Shown: positions 45,626 to 55,288, counted from the first letter of the stretch. The stretch is DNA of 64,000 nucleotides from Erythrobacter sanguineus (GCF_900143235.1 NZ_FRDF01000011.1:62001-126000); one strand, 5' to 3'. Numbers and translations are program-made. Notes: a model not told the origin generated them from the sequence alone.

Positions 45626-46444
45626 ATGGAATTGCTTTCCCCAATCGCCTTTGCGCTCCCGGCTTTGCTCGTCGCCGGTGCAGCCGCCGGCTTTGCTGGC
45701 GGGCTATTCGGTATCGGCGGAGGGTTTGTTGTCGTGCCCGCGCTGATGTTCCTGCTGCCTGTGCTCGGCGTTGCGCCGGAGCAGACGGCGCATGTCGCGG
45801 TCGGCACCTCTCTTGCATCGATCATCTTCACATCGATCCGGGCGACCGGCAGCCATGCCCAGCGCGGGGCGGTGGATTTCGACTTGCTGAAAGGCTGGGC
45901 GATCTGGGTGATGCTGGGGACAGCCATCGGCACGGTCCTGGCCGATCTTGTTTCCGGCGCGCACCTCGCTCTGATCTTTGGCACCGGGGTCCTGGCCTTT
46001 GCGGTCTATTTCCTGCTGCCTGCCCGGCAGGGAGAGCCGCTGTTTGCCGCCCTGCCTTCGGGCTTGCCGCGCGCCGGGATCGCCAGTGCGCTGGGCGCCT
46101 TTTCAACCTTGCTCGGGATTGGCGGCGGCACCCTGACGACCTTGACGATGACCGTCTGCGGCACACCGATCCACCGCGCCATAGGCACGGCTGCCGGAAT
46201 GGGCGCGGTGATCGCGATCCCGGCCACCATCGGCTTTATCCTGATCGGGTTTGGCAAGAGCGGGCTTGGCTGGGGCGCGCTGGGCTATGTCCACCTGCCC
46301 GCCGCCGCTGTGCTGATCGCGACATCGGTCCTGTTCGCGCCGTTGGGCGTTGCAGCAGCGCATATGCTTTCGCCGGTCATCCTGCGCCGGGTTTTCGGCC
46401 TGTATCTCACTTTCATCGGCGTCTTGATGATCGCCAAGTTCTGA
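45626..46444 (+). CDS. TSUP (TauE/SafE) family membrane transporter
   Basis: 272 residues with about eight membrane helices. The two internal repeats each carry the family glycine motif: GGLFGIGGGFVVVPALMFLL and LLGIGGGTLTTLTM. Sulfite or another sulfur-containing or organic anion is the usual substrate. Start ATG 45626 fits the first helix; the frame is open far upstream as an overlap with bciA. A Tat-targeted aminotransferase follows 32 bases later and could share the transcript. Confidence 0.88.
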   Translation: MELLSPIAFALPALLVAGAAAGFAGGLFGIGGGFVVVPALMFLLPVLGVAPEQTAHVAVGTSLASIIFTSIRATGSHAQRGAVDFDLLKGWAIWVMLGTAIGTVLADLVSGAHLALIFGTGVLAFAVYFLLPARQGEPLFAALPSGLPRAGIASALGAFSTLLGIGGGTLTTLTMTVCGTPIHRAIGTAAGMGAVIAIPATIGFILIGFGKSGLGWGALGYVHLPAAAVLIATSVLFAPLGVAAAHMLSPVILRRVFGLYLTFIGVLMIAKF

Positions 46445-46476
46445 CTCCGTGCCAACCTGATCAAGAGGAACTGCCC

Positions 46477-47607
46477 ATGTCGACCAGTCGCCGAACTTTT
46501 CTTGCCGGTGCCGGTATCGCCGGCGGGCTGGGAACCCTGCCGCTGTCCGGACTGGGCGCGACGGTAACAACCGCCGCTGCCGAGCCCCATTTCGGGCCGA
46601 AGATCGGTCAGGCGCTGCTGAGCCGCAATGAAAACCCCTATGGCCCTGCCCCATCGGCGCTGCGCGCCATTTCCGAAACCGCGAAGATGGGCTGCTATTA
46701 TGCCGACCGCGGCCTCCAGCGTCTCACCGCGATGATTGCCGAGCGGCACAATGTCATGCCCTCACAGGTCGTCGTCGGCGCAGGATCAACCGAGATCCTC
46801 TGCGCCATTTCGCTCGCCTGGGGGCGCGAGGGCGCGATCCTGTGCCCCGATCTGTTCTGGGATACCACGGTTGTCTATGGCGAACGGCAGGGCGTCAGCT
46901 CGATCCGCGTGCCGCTGGCGGCGGATATGAATGTCGATTTGCCCGCCATGGCAAGCAAACTCGCAGACGGCGTGGCGCTGGTGCAGCTCTGCAACCCCAA
47001 CAATCCCACCGGAATGCTCATCCCGTCAGACGCGTTGCGCAGCTTTGCCGCAAAGGTAAGCCCGCACGCGACCTTGCTGGTGGACGAGGCCTATAACGAA
47101 TTGACCGACCGGCCTGAAGATAACGCGATGATCGATCTGGTGCGCAGCGGCGCCGATGTGATCGTGTGCCGCACGTTCTCCAAGATCTACGGGATGGCGG
47201 GCCTCAGGGTCGGCTATGCCATCACCAGCGAAGCCAACGCGCAGCGCATCCGGTCGCACCTGATGAGCTTTGGCGGCAATCTCGCCGGGCTGGCAGCGGC
47301 GATTGCAAGCTATGACGACACGCCCTTCCTCGACCAGTCGCGCGCCGCCGTGCTGGAAGGGCGCGCGATGATTGTCGATGCCGTCAGCAGAGCCGGATTG
47401 ACCGCGCTGCCATCACAGACGAATTTCGTGTTCGTCGAAGTGCCCGATGCTGACGCACTGCGTGACGCCATGGCGCAGCGCGGCATCGCGATCAGGGGGG
47501 CTTACGGGTCGTGGAAGGGCTATTCCCGGGTCAGCACCGGGAAGCTGGAAGACGTGGCCCGTTATGCCGGCGCTCTGCCCGAACTGGCGCAGCAGCTCTG
47601 GGCCTGA
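46477..47607 (+). CDS. PLP aminotransferase (HisC-like) with a twin-arginine signal
   Basis: 376 residues. The N-terminus MSTSRRTFLAGAGIAGGLG is a Tat signal, so the enzyme is probably exported folded with its PLP. The mature part is a class I/II (HisC-like) aminotransferase: RNENPYGPAPSALRAI, GAGSTEILCAISLAW, NPNNPTGMLIP, the Asp in LLVDEAYNE and the PLP Lys in TFSKIYGMAGLRVGYA. Start ATG 46477 follows AAGAGGA. The natural substrate is unknown; a periplasmic aminotransferase next to a TSUP exporter is unusual for amino acid synthesis. Confidence 0.85.
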   Translation: MSTSRRTFLAGAGIAGGLGTLPLSGLGATVTTAAAEPHFGPKIGQALLSRNENPYGPAPSALRAISETAKMGCYYADRGLQRLTAMIAERHNVMPSQVVVGAGSTEILCAISLAWGREGAILCPDLFWDTTVVYGERQGVSSIRVPLAADMNVDLPAMASKLADGVALVQLCNPNNPTGMLIPSDALRSFAAKVSPHATLLVDEAYNELTDRPEDNAMIDLVRSGADVIVCRTFSKIYGMAGLRVGYAITSEANAQRIRSHLMSFGGNLAGLAAAIASYDDTPFLDQSRAAVLEGRAMIVDAVSRAGLTALPSQTNFVFVEVPDADALRDAMAQRGIAIRGAYGSWKGYSRVSTGKLEDVARYAGALPELAQQLWA

Positions 47608-47629
47608 TCGGGCCGCCGGGCGGCGACAC

Positions 47630-48682
47630 TCAACCTTTGCGGCGTTGCTGCACAAGCTCTGCAATGCGGACACTGGTTCCCGCAAGGCTCTTGCGCGCAT
47701 GATCGGCCCCGACGGAAAGCGCCGTGGCGGCAGCTTCGGCGAACAAGCGCCCACCGACCGAGATCACCGTGGGGTGTTCGGTCGCGACCATGCGGCTATG
47801 CTCGATGGTGCTGCGCAGCTGGGCGATGGTGTGCCGGCGCAGCAGCGCATCGGAAAGGCCGATATCGACCGCATCGGGGCGCTGGGCGCTCATCTGGTTG
47901 GTGAGCGCTTCCTCGCTTTCGGGGAATGCCAGATCAACCTGCCACCCGTCGTCAAGGAACTGATCGGCCAGCAGCGTGGTCCCCAGCATGTGCTGTTCGC
48001 CGGGGGCGGTGGCCAGCAGGATGCGGTAATGGCTGTTGCTGATGGTGTGAGACGAGGTACTGTAACGCACCGCGTGTCCTGCCAGCTGCAACATGCTGAG
48101 CCCGATCGTCAGATCGATTTCGCTGCACCTGTCATCAAGCCACGCATCGCCCAGAGCCCGCGCCGCCGGTTCGATCAGCAGCGACAGGATGGCATCGCTG
48201 GTCCAGCCTTGATCGGCAAAGGATGCGATGGAGGCGTTGATGCCGAGATCATCGGCATTGAGTGACAGCTCCACCAAGCGGACGACATGCTCGGCCACGG
48301 CGGGCGGGACGGAGGCTGCGATCCCGGCTTGCCGGTGCGCTTTGTCGAACCGGCCATCAAGCAGCAGGTCCCAGTCCGAAAACAGCCGGGCGCTTACCAG
48401 ATGTTCGCTCAGAACCTCGATCTGGTTATGCCGATCATCCTGCTTGATCGACGACCACAGCGCTCCCAGCGCATCTGGCGGGCCTTCGAGGGTCTGGAGA
48501 AAGCAGCCGTCCTCGAACAATAGCATGCCCGTTACGTCGAGACTGCGGTTGCGGGCCCGCGCGCGGTTGACCAGCAGGTCAAGGTCGGTTGTGCTTGGAT
48601 CTGCCGTGGCGTGGCTTTTGTAGGTCAAAGAGGCGATCCAGTCGGATGTGCCCTGTTCGCCGTCATTCGCTTGCAGTACCAT
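47630..48682 (-). CDS. BLUF photoreceptor with C-terminal cobalamin/heme-binding-like (SCHIC) domain, AppA-like
   Basis: 350 residues. The BLUF (FAD blue-light) domain covers about 12-105: Tyr in ASLTYKSHA, Asn in LLVNRARARNRSLDVTGM, Gln in GCFLQTLEG and Trp in LFSDWDLLL. These match the photocycle residues of AppA (Tyr21, Asn45, Gln63, Trp104). The linker and a B12-binding-like Rossmann domain follow (YRILLATAPGEQHMLGTTLL, HPTVISVGGRLFAE) with the His-x-x-Gly of cobalamin/SCHIC domains. In Rhodobacter AppA this pair antagonises the repressor PpsR, so this is a candidate light/redox regulator of photosynthesis. Start ATG 48682 is chosen for AAAGGGA; ATG 48718 is an alternative. Confidence 0.85.
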   Translation of the reverse strand: MVLQANDGEQGTSDWIASLTYKSHATADPSTTDLDLLVNRARARNRSLDVTGMLLFEDGCFLQTLEGPPDALGALWSSIKQDDRHNQIEVLSEHLVSARLFSDWDLLLDGRFDKAHRQAGIAASVPPAVAEHVVRLVELSLNADDLGINASIASFADQGWTSDAILSLLIEPAARALGDAWLDDRCSEIDLTIGLSMLQLAGHAVRYSTSSHTISNSHYRILLATAPGEQHMLGTTLLADQFLDDGWQVDLAFPESEEALTNQMSAQRPDAVDIGLSDALLRRHTIAQLRSTIEHSRMVATEHPTVISVGGRLFAEAAATALSVGADHARKSLAGTSVRIAELVQQRRKG

Positions 48683-49069
48683 GTTGCCATCCCTTTGCGG
48701 GACGAGGAAGCACGGCAATCAGGGCGTGCCAGAGCAACGCCGAGCAGTCCGGCAGACGATCCCCATCCGCCAAAATGTTACGCCCGTCAGCCCGACACGG
48801 TCAGTGACCGGCCAATGCCTTCGGGCGCAGATTCGCAGTGGGCCAATTCGCAACCCGATCTGCTGAACCCTCCCAAGCATCGGACGCTGCATCAGAATCG
48901 TCAAGCGATAAGCGGATCAGGGCCGTTGATTGAGAACCATGCCCCCGGCAAGATTGACGGATTCGGCCGGTTTCGCAGCACGCCAGCCAATGTCCGGTAT
49001 CGGGATCTGCACCAACATGCTGGCCCGCGTGCCGACTCGGCGCGACCGGGGCGGCTGGACAGGGTGCAA
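48683..49069. other. intergenic region before the BLUF gene
   Basis: 387 bases between the BLUF gene start and the glmM stop. I see no convincing gene or tRNA. It should hold the BLUF promoter and the end of the glmM transcript. I looked for a PpsR-type TGT-N12-ACA site and found none with correct spacing. Confidence 0.5.
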
Positions 49070-50407
49070 TCAAACCGCTGCCCTTACCGCCTCACAGATG
49101 GCGTCCACCACCTGTTCGACCTGCGCCTGATCGTCGCCCTCGGCCATCACCCGGATCACCGGCTCGGTGCCGGATGGACGGATGACCAGCCGGCCCTTGC
49201 CCGCAAGTTCGGCCTCGGCTGCCGCGATCACCGCCTGCACTGCCGCATTCTCAAGCGGCTGGCCGCCTTCGTAGCGCACGTTCTTCAAAAGCTGCGGCAC
49301 CGGCTCGAACACGTGCAGCAATTCGCTCGCCGGAAGGCCTGACCGGACAAGGCTTGCCAGCACTCTGAGCGCCGCGACCGTGCCATCGCCGGTGGTGGCG
49401 TGATCAAGCAGGATCATGTGGCCCGATTGTTCGCCGCCGACATTGAACCCGCCCGCCTTCATCGCTTCGAGCACATAGCGGTCGCCCACCTTGGCTCGTT
49501 CGAGCGTCAGGCCTCGCGTTGCCAGATAGCGTTCGAGCCCGAGATTACTCATCACTGTCGCCACGATCCCGCCGCCGCTCAAGGCGCCTTTCTCATGCAT
49601 CCGCCCGGCGATCAGCGCCATGATCTGGTCGCCATCGACTGCGCGGCCTTTCTCGTCCACCACGATCAGCCGGTCGGCATCGCCATCCAGCGCAATGCCG
49701 ATATCCGCGCCTTCCTCGACCACTCTGGCCTGCAATGCGGCAATCGCGGTTGATCCCACGCCGTCATTGATGTTGATGCCATTGGGTGTGACGCCCAGGG
49801 CGACCACATCCGCGCCCAGCTCCCAGATTGCCGAAGGGGCCACCTGATAGGCCGCGCCATTGGCGCAATCGACCACCACCTTGAGGCCATCGAACCGCAC
49901 TTCGGCACTCACCGATTGCTTGATTGCATGGATATAGCGCCCGCGTGCATCCTCGATCCGGCGGGCGCGGCCGATGCGTTCGGCGGGGGCGAGTTCGACC
50001 TCGGTTTCCATCAATCGCTCGATCTCGGCCTCGGCTGCATCGCCGAGCTTGAAGCCGTCGGGGCCGAACAGCTTGATGCCATTATCAGCGAACAGATTGT
50101 GGCTGGCAGAGATCATCACGCCCAGATCGGCGCGCATTTCGCGGGTGAGCAGAGCAATGGCGGGCGTGGGCAACGGGCCGGTCATGATCACGTCCATGCC
50201 CACACTGGTAAACCCGGCCACCAGCGCGCTTTCCATCATGTAACCCGACAGACGCGTGTCCTTGCCGATAACCACGCGGTGCCGATGTCCGCCGCGCACG
50301 AAATAGGTGCCAGCCGCCTGCCCCACCCGCATTGCGGTGGCCGCAGTCATCACTCCGGCATTGGTGCGGCCCCTGATCCCGTCGGTTCCGAACAGCTTGC
50401 GTGCCAT
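49070..50407 (-). CDS. glmM: phosphoglucosamine mutase
   Basis: 445 residues. It converts glucosamine-6-phosphate to glucosamine-1-phosphate for UDP-GlcNAc, peptidoglycan and LPS. The start [15 protein letters not shown] is diagnostic, the phosphoserine loop is [17 protein letters not shown], the metal loop is [16 protein letters not shown] and the C-terminal [15 protein letters not shown] is intact. Start ATG 50407 follows AGGGGAA. The divergent symporter gene starts 98 bases upstream. Confidence 0.97.
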   Translation of the reverse strand: MARKLFGTDGIRGRTNAGVMTAATAMRVGQAAGTYFVRGGHRHRVVIGKDTRLSGYMMESALVAGFTSVGMDVIMTGPLPTPAIALLTREMRADLGVMISASHNLFADNGIKLFGPDGFKLGDAAEAEIERLMETEVELAPAERIGRARRIEDARGRYIHAIKQSVSAEVRFDGLKVVVDCANGAAYQVAPSAIWELGADVVALGVTPNGININDGVGSTAIAALQARVVEEGADIGIALDGDADRLIVVDEKGRAVDGDQIMALIAGRMHEKGALSGGGIVATVMSNLGLERYLATRGLTLERAKVGDRYVLEAMKAGGFNVGGEQSGHMILLDHATTGDGTVAALRVLASLVRSGLPASELLHVFEPVPQLLKNVRYEGGQPLENAAVQAVIAAAEAELAGKGRLVIRPSGTEPVIRVMAEGDDQAQVEQVVDAICEAVRAAV

Positions 50408-50505
50408 GAATTCCCCTGTCCCGTTCCTATGGCGAGATTGTCTCGCGCTTCTGGCGCGGTTATCGCGCAAAGGGAAGGGCGTAGCGCCCACGGAAGGACA
50501 GGATT

Positions 50506-51789
50506 TTGCTGCAAGACGACACCTCGCCCGGCGGGGAGCGCAAGTTTGCGCTGGTAACGATCCGCCTGCCGGTGGCGCTGACCTTTGCCGCGCTGGTCGG
50601 CGGGTTGGTGCTGGGCATGGCAGCGGCGAACCTGGGCCTGCCGCCATGGATCGAACAGGTCGCCCGGCTGGTCGGAACCCTGTGGCTGCGTGCGCTTCAG
50701 ATGACGATCATCCCACTGGTCGCCGCACTGCTGGTGCTGGGGCTGGCGCAGATGGTCGCCGCCGCGCGCGCCGGACGGGTGGCGCGGGTGTTCCTTGCGC
50801 TGGTGGCCGCGGTGCTGGTGGCAAGCGGCAGCTTTGCCACCATCGCCATGCCGCTGCTGCTTGATGTGTTTCCGATTCCCGCCAGCGCCAGCGCGTTTCT
50901 GGCCGAGGTGCCCGAACAGACAGGCGAGGTGCCGGGCATCCTCGATTTCCTTGGCGGGATGATCGCACCCAACATCATCGCCGCTGCCGCCGAAACCGCG
51001 ATGCTGCCGCTGACGATTTTCTTCGCGCTGTTCGCGATCGCCATCACTCGGTTGCCGGGCGATCAGGGCGAACGGCTGCTGGCGTTCTTCCATGCGCTTG
51101 CCAACGCCATGCTGGTGATCATCGGCTGGGTGCTGCGCGCCGCGCCGGTCGGCGTGCTGGGTCTTGCCTTCGGGGTGGGTCTGAAAAGCGGGGGCGGGGC
51201 GTTTGCGGCGCTCGGGCATTATATCCTCAGCGTTTCGGCGATCGGCAGTTTCGTGCTGTTGCTGGCCTATGCACTGGCCGGGTTGCTGGGCGGGATCGCG
51301 CCGTGGCGCTTTGCTGCCGCCGTACTGCCGGCACAGGCGGTGGCGCTGTCCACCCAAAGCTCGCTCGCCAGCCTGCCCGCGATGCTCGACAGTGCCAACC
51401 GGCTGGGTCTGCGCACCAGCACGGCAGAATTCGTCCTGCCGCTGGCGGTGGCAATCTTCCGCGCCACCAGCCCGGCAATGAACCTTGCCGTAGCGCTCTA
51501 TGTCGCCGCACTGGCAGGCGTCGAGATCACCCCTGCGGTCGCCATCATCGGCATTCTCGTGGCGCTGGTGATCAGCGTGGGATCGGTCAGCCTGCCCGGC
51601 TCGATCAGCTTTGTCATATCGATCGGGCCGATTGCCTTGGCGATGGGAATCCCGATCGAGCCGCTGGCACTGCTGGTCGCGGTCGAGATGCTGCCCGACC
51701 TGATGCGCACGCTGGCCAACGTCACCATGAACGTTGCTGTCACATGCGCGGTTGACCGTTCATCGCGCCGCGTTAGTGGCACGTCGTGA
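50506..51789 (+). CDS. dicarboxylate/amino acid:cation symporter (DAACS family)
   Basis: 427 residues with about eight membrane helices and two hairpins. Landmarks are [19 protein letters not shown], the serine-rich hairpin [17 protein letters not shown], and the substrate-side helix [19 protein letters not shown]. The usual NMDGT motif of glutamate or dicarboxylate carriers is replaced by FRATSPAMN, so the substrate may differ from the common family members. TTG start at 50506 follows GGAAGGACAGGA. It is alone between glmM and sodB. Confidence 0.85.
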   Translation: MLQDDTSPGGERKFALVTIRLPVALTFAALVGGLVLGMAAANLGLPPWIEQVARLVGTLWLRALQMTIIPLVAALLVLGLAQMVAAARAGRVARVFLALVAAVLVASGSFATIAMPLLLDVFPIPASASAFLAEVPEQTGEVPGILDFLGGMIAPNIIAAAAETAMLPLTIFFALFAIAITRLPGDQGERLLAFFHALANAMLVIIGWVLRAAPVGVLGLAFGVGLKSGGGAFAALGHYILSVSAIGSFVLLLAYALAGLLGGIAPWRFAAAVLPAQAVALSTQSSLASLPAMLDSANRLGLRTSTAEFVLPLAVAIFRATSPAMNLAVALYVAALAGVEITPAVAIIGILVALVISVGSVSLPGSISFVISIGPIALAMGIPIEPLALLVAVEMLPDLMRTLANVTMNVAVTCAVDRSSRRVSGTS

Positions 51790-51863
51790 CACTGCAACCC
51801 TTCGCCCGCACAAGCGTTGTTGTTAAGGAAATACCCATTCACCCCAAGCCTACGGAGGACACG

Positions 51864-52472
51864 ATGGCTTTTGCACTTTCCCCGCTCCCCTACCCTGCCG
51901 ACGCGCTCGATCCGGCCATTTCGGCCGAGACGCTGTCGTTCCATCACGGCAAGCATCACCAGACCTATGTCGACAAGATGAACGCCGCGATCGAAGGCAC
52001 CGCCCACGCGGATGCTTCGCTCGAAGCGATCATCGCTGCATCGCGCGGCAGCAACCAGGGCCTGTTCAACAATTCGGCGCAAACCTGGAACCACGCCTTT
52101 TACTGGCATTCGATGGCACCGAGCGCGACCGCGCCTTCGGCTGACCTTGCGGGCAAGATCGACGAAGCCTTCGGTTCGCTCGATGCGCTGAAGCAGCAAT
52201 TGAAGGATCGCGGCGTCGGCCATTTCGCCAGCGGATGGGTGTGGCTGGCCGAAAAGGACGGCAAGCTTTCGATCGAGGAAACCCACGATGCCGATACGCT
52301 GGCCGACAGCGGTTTCAACCCGCTGCTGGTGCTCGACGTGTGGGAACACGCCTACTACCTCGATCACCAGAACAAGCGCCCGGCCTATCTTGATGCCGTG
52401 GTCGAAGGGAAGCTGAACCTCGCCTTTGCGTCCGAGAATCTCGCACGCGGCACGGTATGGGCCTACGCCTGA
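51864..52472 (+). CDS. sodB: superoxide dismutase, Fe type
   Basis: 202 residues. Metal ligands are visible: His in FHHGKHHQTYVDK, His in WNHAFYWHSM, Asp and His in LLVLDVWEHAYYLD. NNSAQTWNH with the Gln is the iron-type pattern. It removes superoxide in the cytoplasm. Start ATG 51864 follows ACGGAGGA. A hairpin terminator lies 30 bases after the stop. Confidence 0.97.
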   Translation: MAFALSPLPYPADALDPAISAETLSFHHGKHHQTYVDKMNAAIEGTAHADASLEAIIAASRGSNQGLFNNSAQTWNHAFYWHSMAPSATAPSADLAGKIDEAFGSLDALKQQLKDRGVGHFASGWVWLAEKDGKLSIEETHDADTLADSGFNPLLVLDVWEHAYYLDHQNKRPAYLDAVVEGKLNLAFASENLARGTVWAYA

Positions 52473-52500
52473 GGCTTTCGGCTGCGATCCGGTTTCCCGG

Positions 52501-52535
52501 AGGCCCGCCAGCAGCGATGCGGCGGGCCTTTCGCG
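52501..52535 (+). terminator. Rho-independent terminator after sodB
   Basis: AGGCCCGCC (52501-52509) pairs with GGCGGGCCT (52521-52529) around an 11-base loop and is followed by TTTCGCG, a short T-run. Placed between sodB and the convergent ecfG gene, it could serve both strands. Confidence 0.75.
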
Positions 52536-52553
52536 TTTCAGGCCTTCAGGCCT

Positions 52554-53183
52554 TCAGGAACGCATGCTCGAAAGATTGCCCGCGGCGACCTCGTCCAGCT
52601 CCTCCAGGATCGCCCGATGTGCGGCGTCATCATTGGTCGAGCGGCGCGGGATGTCGCCATTGGCGAGCATTTCGGTGAGCGCGGCCCGCGCACGGCCGAC
52701 GCGGCTCTTGATGGTGCCGATCGCGCAGCCGCAGATTTCGGCCGCTTCCTCGTAGGAAAACCCGCCCGCACCCACCAGCAGCAACGCTTCGCGCCGTTCG
52801 GGCTGGAGCGTCAGCAGCGCGCGGTGCAGATCGGACAGATGGATCGGCTCTTCCTGCCCGGCCGGTGCGGTCAGGATGCGTTCGGCCACGCCTTCATCAT
52901 ATTCGCCGCGAAAGCGGTTGCGGCGCATGTCGGTAAGATAGGCGTTGCGCAGGATCACGAAAGTCCAGGCGCGCATCGATGTGCCAGGTTCAAACCGGTC
53001 CTGCGCCGCCCACGCCTTGAGCAGGGTTTCCTGCACCAGATCATCGGCCATGTCCGGTCGTCCGCACAGACCGCGGGCAAAGGCGCGCAGATGCGGCACC
53101 ACCCCCGTCAAATCGCGCTTGAAATCGGCTTTCTCCGCAGGCGTGCGGGTGCTGCTGCTGCTGTCAGGGTCGCTATCGCTCAC
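52554..53183 (-). CDS. ecfG: ECF sigma factor EcfG (general stress response)
   Basis: 209 residues of the EcfG group: region 2 (FARGLCGRPDMADDLVQETL, FVILRNAYLTDMRRNRFRG) and region 4 (LLLVGAGGFSYEEAAEICG, TIKSRVGRARAALTEML). It directs RNA polymerase to GGAAC-N16-CGTT promoters. NepR holds it off until PhyR is phosphorylated. It starts with GTG 53183 overlapping the nepR stop (GTGA). An EcfG promoter lies upstream of nepR, giving positive autoregulation. The C-terminal tail (HRAILEELDEVAAGNL) is longer than some family members. Confidence 0.95.
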   Translation of the reverse strand: MSDSDPDSSSSTRTPAEKADFKRDLTGVVPHLRAFARGLCGRPDMADDLVQETLLKAWAAQDRFEPGTSMRAWTFVILRNAYLTDMRRNRFRGEYDEGVAERILTAPAGQEEPIHLSDLHRALLTLQPERREALLLVGAGGFSYEEAAEICGCAIGTIKSRVGRARAALTEMLANGDIPRRSTNDDAAHRAILEELDEVAAGNLSSMRS

Positions 53184-53404
53184 GGGCGCCCGCCCCGGCC
53201 ATCCGGGGATTGCGCGGGGTCGCTGGCCTGCACGGGGCCACGCTTGGGATCGACCTCATCAAGCCGGGCGAGCAGATCTTTGAAGCTATCAGGCAGTTCT
53301 TCCTCGACCACCGAATCATAAAGCTGCTTCAGACCATCGGCCCATTCCGGCGCGCGGCGCGGCGCTCCGGGATCGCTGGTGGGCTGTTTTCGGTCTGCTA
53401 CCAT
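53180..53404 (-). CDS. nepR: anti-sigma factor NepR
   Basis: 74 residues. The conserved NepR core WADGLKQLYDSVVEEELPDS followed by FKDLLARLDE is visible, flanked by disordered tails. It binds EcfG in unstressed cells and moves to phosphorylated PhyR on stress. Start ATG 53404 (MVADRKQP) is preferred over a longer upstream frame because the extension is low-complexity Arg-rich. It is coupled to ecfG by a four-base overlap and driven by the EcfG-type promoter at 53535-53559. Confidence 0.92.
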   Translation of the reverse strand: MVADRKQPTSDPGAPRRAPEWADGLKQLYDSVVEEELPDSFKDLLARLDEVDPKRGPVQASDPAQSPDGRGGRP

Positions 53405-53534
53405 GATGCTTGTCGTTATCCCTGATCCCGTCCGGCCCTGAGCCCGTGCCGGTACCCCGGGCACGGCCTTGCGCCGGGGCCATAACATAGGCTGCGGCCA
53501 AGGCCTCCACGCAAACGTGCTTGGACTGTTGGGG

Positions 53535-53559
53535 AACGATGCGGCATATGTTTGGTTCC
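53535..53559 (-). promoter_or_regulatory. consensus EcfG promoter of nepR-ecfG
   Basis: On the minus strand GGAAC (53559-53555), a 16-base spacer and CGTT (53538-53535) form the exact EcfG consensus, about 130 bases before nepR. The site is nearly palindromic: the plus strand reads GGAAC at 53533-53537, then 16 bases, then GGTT. Confidence 0.9.
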
Positions 53560-53560
53560 G

Positions 53561-55288
53561 ATGACGGCATTATCGCCGCCACCCTTTCAGGCAGGACCGC
53601 AAGCCATCGACACCGCAGAGCTTAACTTTGCCCGCCCCACCCCCGCTCCGGCGGGCGGGCGAGCGCGGCGCTGGCTGGTGCTGTATCCGCGCGCGATCCC
53701 GCTGGCGATCTTCCTCGCCATTGCCGCGATCACTGCGCTCAGCGTGTTCGCGATCGAAAGCAATGCGCGCGCGCGCGAACGGGCCGTCATGCGCGAATAT
53801 GCGCAAAGTATCGCAGCCGCACTCGATCGCAGCAGCACGAGTTTTTCCTCATATCTGCGCGCCGGGGCGGCATTGTTTGCAAGCAGCGCGGATGTGCGGC
53901 CCGAAACCTTCGACAATTTCGTCAGGGCGCTGCGGCTGGACATGGATTATCCGGGGGCCGAGGGAATTGGCTGGCTGCCGGTGATCGAAACCCCCGATCT
54001 CCCCGGCTTCATGGCACAGGCGCGCGCGCGCCAGCCGGATTTCCCCGAGATCTACCCCAAGCCGGTCGCCACCACCGGACGGATCGCCCCGGTCACGATG
54101 TTCGCGCCGGCAAGCGCGCGCAACCGCCGTGCGCTGGGCTACGACATGTATTCCGACCCTGCCCGCGCCGCCGCCATGGCCGAGGCTGAACTCGCCCGCC
54201 GTCCCACTGCTTCGGGACGGATCGTGCTGGAGCAGGAACAATCGGGCAATCTTCCGGCATTTGCGATCTACACGCCGGTGTTCCGCACCTTCGGCGCCGA
54301 CGACCGGCGCCTGATCGGTTTCGTCTACACGCCCTTTCGCGCGGGCGAATTTCTCGATTCGGCGATTGACCGCAAGACACCCGAAGATTTCGGTGTGCGC
54401 CTGTATGACGGAGAGGCCAGCACCGGCCATTTGCTGGTGGCCCATTCGATCAGCGATGCCGCAAGCGAGCGGGTCGAGGAACAGGTTACTATCGCCAATC
54501 GCAGGCTGTTGCTGGTGGTCGAATCCGCCAACCAGCACATGCTGGCCCCCCTGTCGATGGTGACGCTGGTGTTCGGGCTGGCGCTGGCGAGCCTGTTGAT
54601 GCTGCTGGCACGCCTGCTGACCCAGCAGGCCTATGAGGACCAGTCGCGGCTGGCCTTTTTCGAAGAGCAGCATTCGATCCGCAATTCGCTGACGCGCGAA
54701 CTCAATCACCGGGTCAAGAACACGCTTGCCAATGTGTTGTCGATCCTGTCGCTGACCCGGCGCCGCACCAGCGATCTCGATGAATTCGCCGACAGTCTCG
54801 AAGGCCGCATCCGTGCGCTGTCGGCGACCCATGATCTGCTGACCGTGACAGACTGGGGCACCACCCCGATCCGCGCAGTGATCGAGGCCGAATTGCAGCA
54901 TTTCCGGCTTGCGCTCGACGATGCCATCCTGCTCGATGGCCCACCGCTGGAACTGGCGCCCAATGATGCGCTGTCGTTTGGCCTTGCGATCCACGAACTG
55001 GCAACCAACGCCGCCAAATATGGCGCCCTGAGCGTGGCGGGCGGGGAGGTGACGATCCGCTGGCAGATGGCGGGAGATCATCTTGCCGAGGTCGAATGGC
55101 GCGAATCCGGTGGACCACCGGTCGCGACAGAGCGTCACCGCGGGTTCGGGACCGAGCTGATCGAGAAGATCGTCGCGCATGAACTGCGCCAGCCGGTCGC
55201 GCTCGATTTCCGGCCCGAAGGCGTGGTCTGCAAGATGCTGGTGCCAATCCGCCGCCCGGCCGATTTCCGCATCAGGGAAGGGGTCTGA
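53561..55288 (+). CDS. CHASE-domain HWE/HisKA_2-family sensor histidine kinase (PhyK-like)
   Basis: 575 residues. A membrane helix (AIPLAIFLAIAAITALSVFA, about 43-65) is followed by a periplasmic CHASE sensor (about 80-310: YPGAEGIGWLPVI, ALGYDMYSDPARAAAM), a second helix (about 330-352) and the kinase core. The phospho-acceptor His is in RELNHRVKNTLANVLSI and the N-box is HELATNAAKYGALS, both of the HWE/HisKA_2 type that phosphorylates PhyR. It sits between nepR-ecfG and phyR and is the likely input kinase of the stress pathway. Start at ATG 53561; TTG 53552 is possible. The nepR promoter overlaps this start region. Confidence 0.9.
   Translation: MTALSPPPFQAGPQAIDTAELNFARPTPAPAGGRARRWLVLYPRAIPLAIFLAIAAITALSVFAIESNARARERAVMREYAQSIAAALDRSSTSFSSYLRAGAALFASSADVRPETFDNFVRALRLDMDYPGAEGIGWLPVIETPDLPGFMAQARARQPDFPEIYPKPVATTGRIAPVTMFAPASARNRRALGYDMYSDPARAAAMAEAELARRPTASGRIVLEQEQSGNLPAFAIYTPVFRTFGADDRRLIGFVYTPFRAGEFLDSAIDRKTPEDFGVRLYDGEASTGHLLVAHSISDAASERVEEQVTIANRRLLLVVESANQHMLAPLSMVTLVFGLALASLLMLLARLLTQQAYEDQSRLAFFEEQHSIRNSLTRELNHRVKNTLANVLSILSLTRRRTSDLDEFADSLEGRIRALSATHDLLTVTDWGTTPIRAVIEAELQHFRLALDDAILLDGPPLELAPNDALSFGLAIHELATNAAKYGALSVAGGEVTIRWQMAGDHLAEVEWRESGGPPVATERHRGFGTELIEKIVAHELRQPVALDFRPEGVVCKMLVPIRRPADFRIREGV

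Noticed and set aside
48683..49069. PpsR-type TGT-N12-ACA operator before the BLUF gene
   Set aside because: The nearest TGT and ACA are 16 bases apart, not 12.
53538..53564. Plus-strand EcfG promoter for the histidine kinase
   Set aside because: The start of transcription would fall at or after the kinase start codon, so it cannot be its normal promoter; only the minus-strand promoter is called.
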